A DNA stretch of 9,456 nt from contig UQKE01000062.1 in NCBI GenBank assembly GCA_900541555.1, positions 1-9,456 of the forward strand, written 5' to 3'. Shown piece by piece: positions 6,878 to 9,456 of this stretch. A program made the translations under genes and the position numbers. How positions within the stretch are numbered: position 1 is the first letter of the stretch; each line of letters begins with the position of its first letter. Origin of the DNA: an uncultured Porphyromonadaceae bacterium (GTDB lineage: Bacteria; Bacteroidota; Bacteroidia; Bacteroidales; Muribaculaceae). The notes beneath the pieces were generated by a model. It was not told the origin of the DNA. It did not search any database and was given only the letters and a program-made list of their open reading frames with translations.

Positions 6878-6956
6878 CTCCCTCTGTTTGCGAAGCAAAT
6901 AGGGGGAGTCCGCGCTCTGCGCGGGTAGGGATGCCGACATAATCCGCAAGGATTAT
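6878..6956. repeat. Cluster of three consecutive hairpins
   Basis: Hairpin 1: 6878-6891 pairs with 6895-6908, 14 pairs with two G-U and a GAA loop. Hairpin 2: CCGCGC-TCT-GCGCGG (6910-6924), perfect. Hairpin 3: ATAATCC-GCAA-GGATTAT (6939-6956), perfect, with a GNRA-type loop and three further T. Each stem has a 3-4 base loop and they are almost contiguous, as in a palindromic intergenic repeat or a compact RNA. Hairpin 3 has weak terminator character on the plus strand. Confidence 0.7.
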
Positions 6957-7055
6957 TTTCTGCAAAAATGCTGCAAATAGAGAGCAGAAGCGCCAAACTC
7001 GTTTGAGCGATTATGCCGAAACGCATCCTATTTTATTTAAAAATAGCGAAAGTTG
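6953..7055. repeat. Composite repeat: box, palindrome and third partial unit
   Basis: Bases 6953-6990 are related to 22-59 (32/38). CAAAC-TC-GTTTG (6994-7005) is the palindrome module. GCGATTATGCCGA (7007-7019) equals 1-13. Bases 7016-7055 equal 6786-6825 but for one base. The -7 boxes of this copy look decayed on the minus strand (CATTTTTG and TATTTTTA rather than TAnnTTTG). Confidence 0.8.
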
Positions 7056-7073
7056 TTTGCTCCGATAAATATT

Positions 7074-7105
7074 TTTGACAACTACATCAAAATAATTTAC
7101 TTTTG
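7074..7105 (+). promoter_or_regulatory. Promoter of the FtsX-like permease gene
   Basis: TTTG (7074-7077), a 20-nt spacer, then TACTTTTG (7098-7105): a full match to the Bacteroidota -33/-7 consensus. The start would fall near 7112, about 14 nt before the ATG at 7126. It lies just outside the repeat cluster, so it does not derive from it. Confidence 0.75.
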
Positions 7106-7125
7106 CACACGATAGCGCAACGAAC

Positions 7126-8379
7126 ATGAGACTCGAACTCTTCATAGCCAACAAACTGCAATCTTCACGAACCGACAAGGCAAGCCGCTCTGCCGTTTCG
7201 ACACTGAATGTCGCCGTGGTAGGCATGATTCTCGCCATCGTCATCATGGTCGTGTCCGTAGCCGTCGTCACAGGGTTCAAACAAACAATCATCTCAAAAA
7301 TCGGCAATTTAGACAGCCACATCAAGGTCTACAATCGCCCATACGAGTTCGACGAAACGCCACGTTCGTCTATCTCCTTCTCCGAAGAACTCGAAAAAAT
7401 CATTTCTCCGAAAACCGACAAAAGAATCCGCTCGGCCAATCTCATCGGAGAAATCCCATGCGTCCTCAAATCGCCAAACGGATTTGCCGGTTTGCGCTTC
7501 AAAGGCGTCCCCGACAATTACGACCTGTCGTTCCTGTCTTCCTGCCTGACAGCCGGAAAATCGGACATCCGCAGCCACGGCGTGCTCATTTCCCAATCGA
7601 CTGCCGACAAACTGAACATCCGGACAGGCGAGCGGATCGACGTATATTTCATGAACGAGCAAAAAATTAAAATGCGACGTTGCACTGTCAATGGCATTTT
7701 CAACACCGACTTCGACGACTACGACGCCTACGTGATGGTCGGCAATTTGGAAGTGTTGCAATCCGTAAACCGATGGCCGGAAAATACAGCATCGTATATC
7801 GAAGTGAAATGCAACAGCATGGACGACATTGATTCGGTTTGCTCTCATCTGATTGATGAAATCGACAAGGAAGCCGCCGACTACACCTCTACGCTATCCG
7901 GAATCTTTCAAATATCCACCATCCGCGACAATAATCCGACACACTTCGCTTGGCTCGACTTATTGAACACCAACATTGTCGTCATCCTCATTCTAATGAT
8001 GTGCGTGGCGTGCTTCTCTATCATTGCATGCCTCATCATCGTCGTTCTCAACAAAATTTCCACCATTGGCATTTTGAAAGCTTTGGGAGCAACAAATCGA
8101 AACATCCGGCACATCTTCATCATCATCGTCATGAAAATCATTGTGCGAGCCATGGTTGTCGGAAACGGCATTGCCCTGCTATTGTTATTGCTCCAACGAC
8201 ATTTCCATTTAATCGAACTGGATGCCAAATCATATTTCATGCATTACGTTCCGGTCGAAATTGGCTATTGGATTGTGCCATTAAACCTCGGCATCCTCAT
8301 CGTCTCGTTCTTGGCGCTCCTTGTCCCTTCGTTCATCATAGCATCGATAAAACCGGCAAAAACCATCCGATTCGAATAA
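7126..8379 (+). CDS. FtsX/LolC-type ABC transporter permease
   Basis: A 417-residue inner-membrane permease of the FtsX/MacB/LolCE superfamily. Layout: one N-terminal membrane helix (about 25-50), a large periplasmic domain of the MacB core type (about 51-280), then three helices (283-308, 328-356, 384-405). ISTIGILKALGATNRNI (311-327) is the conserved segment that contacts the ATPase, and the C-terminus IKPAKTIRFE is a family signature. Such proteins move lipoproteins (LolCDE) or transmit ATPase motion to periplasmic partners. Lipoprotein release to the outer membrane is the likeliest role, but no ATPase gene is adjacent, so its LolD-like partner must be encoded elsewhere. Lys is AAA in 19 of 22 cases, like the host genes. 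Confidence 0.88.
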   Translation: MRLELFIANKLQSSRTDKASRSAVSTLNVAVVGMILAIVIMVVSVAVVTGFKQTIISKIGNLDSHIKVYNRPYEFDETPRSSISFSEELEKIISPKTDKRIRSANLIGEIPCVLKSPNGFAGLRFKGVPDNYDLSFLSSCLTAGKSDIRSHGVLISQSTADKLNIRTGERIDVYFMNEQKIKMRRCTVNGIFNTDFDDYDAYVMVGNLEVLQSVNRWPENTASYIEVKCNSMDDIDSVCSHLIDEIDKEAADYTSTLSGIFQISTIRDNNPTHFAWLDLLNTNIVVILILMMCVACFSIIACLIIVVLNKISTIGILKALGATNRNIRHIFIIIVMKIIVRAMVVGNGIALLLLLLQRHFHLIELDAKSYFMHYVPVEIGYWIVPLNLGILIVSFLALLVPSFIIASIKPAKTIRFE

Positions 8380-8513
8380 CGCTCCCTTGCCGCTTAAAGC
8401 ATCAAACAACAACACCCCGCCTTCAACCCTGCCAAAAGTGAAGAAATTGACATTTTTGCATTGAAATTATTAAAATTCAATCACATATTGGCGCGTTTTA
8501 TTCAATCTTTTTA

Positions 8514-8521
8514 TATATTTG
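8514..8521 (+). promoter_or_regulatory. Candidate -7 box upstream of the structured leader
   Basis: TATATTTG fits TAnnTTTG. The nearest TTG upstream (8488-8490) is 23 nt away, longer than the usual 19-21. If used, transcription from about 8528 would produce a leader of about 380 nt containing all the hairpins before the DUF3575 start. The region is AT-rich, so a chance match is quite possible. Confidence 0.3.
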
Positions 8522-8573
8522 CAATTGATAATTTATTTCTTGCCATAATAAGGCCCAAACTTGAAATGGACAT

Positions 8574-8699
8574 GCGCGACATTTTTTCTGCAAATGCTGC
8601 CGATTTTTCCGTTCCGATGAGAAACAGCTTGCTGTTTCCCGCATGTCGCGCTTATGCCATGCCGGTTGCAAAGTCGCCTTTCGAAGTTTTCCGAAAGGC
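8574..8699 (+). ncRNA. Possible structured RNA: nested stem and hairpins
   Basis: GCGCGACAT (8574-8582) is a perfect complement of ATGTCGCGC (8643-8651). Enclosed is the perfect hairpin GAAACAGC-TT-GCTGTTTC (8621-8638). Directly after comes GCCTTTCG-N8-CGAAAGGC (8676-8699), also perfect. No known RNA family was recognised; the tmRNA and SRP RNA motifs I know are absent. It could be a leader element or a separate small RNA. Confidence 0.35.
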
Positions 8700-8771
8700 A
8701 AGCATCTCCGCTGCCAAACAGTTAAGATTATCTAATAAAGGTAATAAAATCCATTTTTTTGCATACCGCAT

Positions 8772-8800
8772 CTCCGCCATGCGGCAACGCGCTGGCGGAG
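8772..8800 (+). promoter_or_regulatory. GC-rich leader hairpin with GNRA-type loop
   Basis: CTCCGCCA (8772-8779) pairs with TGGCGGAG (8793-8800). Inside, GCG-GCAA-CGC (8781-8790) closes the stem with a GCAA tetraloop. No U-tract follows, so it is an RNA structure and not a terminator. Confidence 0.5.
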
Positions 8801-8812
8801 ACTTTCATATAT

Positions 8813-8868
8813 CCCCGGAACCGTGCCACGCATGTCAATGCTGTACCCGCAGGTTTCCGGGGCTTTTT
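8813..8868 (+). terminator. Terminator-like hairpin 38 nt before the DUF3575 gene
   Basis: CCCCGGAACC (8813-8822) pairs with GGTTTCCGGGG (8852-8862), ten pairs with one bulged T, closing a 29-nt loop; C and TTTTT follow (8863-8868). The stem and T-tract are terminator-like, but the loop is long and contains a small GCA/TGC pairing. It may shield the locus from read-through or act as an attenuator in its leader. Confidence 0.5.
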
Positions 8869-8906
8869 GTACCCCTATGGCAACCCGATAAACCAGATAT
8901 GAGAAT

Positions 8907-9456
8907 ATGAGCAAGACTTTGAGAACCATAGCGACCGCCATCTGCGCTTTATTTCTATTGCCGCTATCGGCGCAGGAGAAATCCGATACGGTCTACACCT
9001 TCCGCTTCATGCCGCAGAAGGATATGTTCAATGTTCCTTACGGAGGCAACGATGCGGAACTGGAAAGGCTGATGCAGTGCGTGGAGCAGTACAGGGCCGA
9101 CATTCTCTCCGGAGAGACTCCGCTTTATGTCGATGGCTACTGCAACTCGCTGGGCAGTGAAACCGAGAACCTTGCCACGGCAAAGATCCGTGCCAACCGT
9201 GTGAAATCCGAACTGATTATACGTGCGGAAATCAAGGAAGAAAACTTTATCACCCGCAACCATGCGACAGAGGGAGACTTTGTCACTGTGCGCCTAACGA
9301 TGCCGGTCAAGGAAACAGCCGAGACGGATGCTGATACGGAAGCACGACGCAAGGCAGAAGCTGAACGACTGGAAGCCGAGAAGCGTGCCGAACAGGAACG
9401 ACTTGCCGAAGAGCAGCGCAAGGCGGAAGAAGCCCGACTTGCCGCTGAAAAGGCAG
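8907..9456 (+). CDS. DUF3575-type secreted protein, N-terminal part
   Basis: The first 183 codons of a gene that continues past the window. Residues 1-22 are a signal peptide (TATAICALFLLPLSA core, likely cut before QEKSD). Residues about 48-133 resemble an OmpA-like fold, with PLYVDGYCNSLGSE and AKIRANRVKSELI typical of Bacteroidota DUF3575 proteins. From about 143 an Ala/Glu/Arg-rich repeat (AEAERLEAEKRAEQERLAEE) forms a probable coiled-coil linker; the DUF3575 beta-barrel-like part would lie downstream. In this family such genes often head fimbrillin (Mfa1-like)/DUF3868 clusters, so a role in assembling a surface structure at the outer membrane is inferred. Nine of 11 Lys codons are AAG, against 3 of 22 in the preceding gene, a sign of different origin. 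The start was chosen for the signal peptide. Confidence 0.75.
   Translation, partial: MSKTLRTIATAICALFLLPLSAQEKSDTVYTFRFMPQKDMFNVPYGGNDAELERLMQCVEQYRADILSGETPLYVDGYCNSLGSETENLATAKIRANRVKSELIIRAEIKEENFITRNHATEGDFVTVRLTMPVKETAETDADTEARRKAEAERLEAEKRAEQERLAEEQRKAEEARLAAEKA

Larger units (their letters stand above)
8380..8906 (+). other. 527-base region without a convincing gene; structured leader
   Basis: No recognisable protein is encoded here. An open frame runs from about 8461 to the TGA at 8908-8910 (ATG at 8566 would give 114 residues). Its product has no familiar domain and ends in an unconvincing Cys/Pro/Arg-rich tail that tracks the hairpins. The region holds a possible -7 box, four inverted repeats (8574-8699, 8772-8800, 8813-8862) and a terminator-like T-tract. 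It probably includes the junction between the host backbone and an accessory locus, and forms the 5' leader of the DUF3575 gene. No terminator for the FtsX gene was identified just after 8379. Confidence 0.5.

Noticed and set aside
6732..7055. CRISPR array
   Set aside because: There are only two full repeats of 60 bp and one partial, the intervals are not uniform unique spacers, no cas genes are near, and the repeats contain promoters and hairpins in place of a CRISPR repeat.
7051..7083. Inverted repeat AGTTGT-N21-ACAACT flanking the FtsX -33 box as an operator
   Set aside because: Six-base arms at this spacing are expected by chance in this AT-rich region, and half of the left arm belongs to the repeat family.
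8750..8761. -7 box at the T-run ending in TTTG before the leader hairpins
   Set aside because: The TA dinucleotide of TAnnTTTG is missing and no -33 is positioned correctly; the T-run alone gives the partial match.
8461..8910. Open frame of about 149 codons (114 from ATG 8566) before the DUF3575 gene
   Set aside because: No domain or familiar family, poor start context, and it runs through strong hairpins and a T-tract. Its C-terminus is an unlikely Cys/Pro/Arg mix. Treated as an open frame in a structured leader, though the ATGA overlap is recorded as a finding.

Overview
The window looks like a chromosomal segment of a Bacteroidales bacterium (Bacteroidota). Four things point there. Starts lack Shine-Dalgarno sites and follow A-rich leaders. 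Upstream regions carry the phylum's -7 box TAnnTTTG, in one case with TTTG at a correct 20-nt spacing. The proteins (PyrB with a separate PyrI, a 426-residue SHMT, SmpB, AqpZ) read as Bacteroidales types. The last gene is an N-terminal piece of a DUF3575-type protein, a family largely confined to this group. Assignments come from motif recognition only, because no search could be run.

Layout. Bases 1-182: dispersed repeat and leader. 183-863 (+): aqpZ, water channel. 886-919: terminator shared with the convergent operon. 4219-943 (-): four tightly packed genes, pyrB-pyrI-flavin reductase-glyA. 4220-4492: divergent control region holding two overlapping -7 boxes, a pyrB leader with a leader-peptide ORF and an intrinsic terminator, and a hairpin leader for the next gene. 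4493-5710 (+): SAM-dependent methyltransferase with a THUMP-like C-terminus. 6149-5700 (-): smpB, overlapping the methyltransferase tail to tail, preceded by a Yip1-like membrane protein gene (6712-6152). 6713-7125: divergent intergenic region packed with direct repeats and hairpins. 7126-8379 (+): FtsX/LolC-type ABC permease. 8380-8906: 527 bases without a convincing gene but with several strong inverted repeats. 8907-9456 (+): start of a secreted DUF3575-type protein, running off the window.

How the genes work together. The pyrB operon makes both chains of aspartate transcarbamoylase and also carries glyA, so pyrimidine-ring synthesis and one-carbon supply (dTMP, purines, glycine) would share a transcript. 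Aquaporin, SmpB and the FtsX permease are ordinary core functions. The last gene has different codon use and probably begins an accessory surface-structure (fimbria-like) locus.

Most interesting points. (1) The pyrB leader has the layout of the enterobacterial pyrBI attenuator: a 49-codon leader ORF, a U-rich stretch, then an intrinsic terminator inside the ORF, with the ORF ending 2 nt before pyrB. No other transcript could need that terminator. (2) The methyltransferase leader has three related 8-mers that allow two mutually exclusive hairpins, one of which covers the start codon. (3) A repeat family carries its own TAnnTTTG promoter and appears to supply the promoter of the Yip1-like gene. 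(4) A long structured leader, ending in a terminator-like hairpin, precedes the DUF3575 gene.
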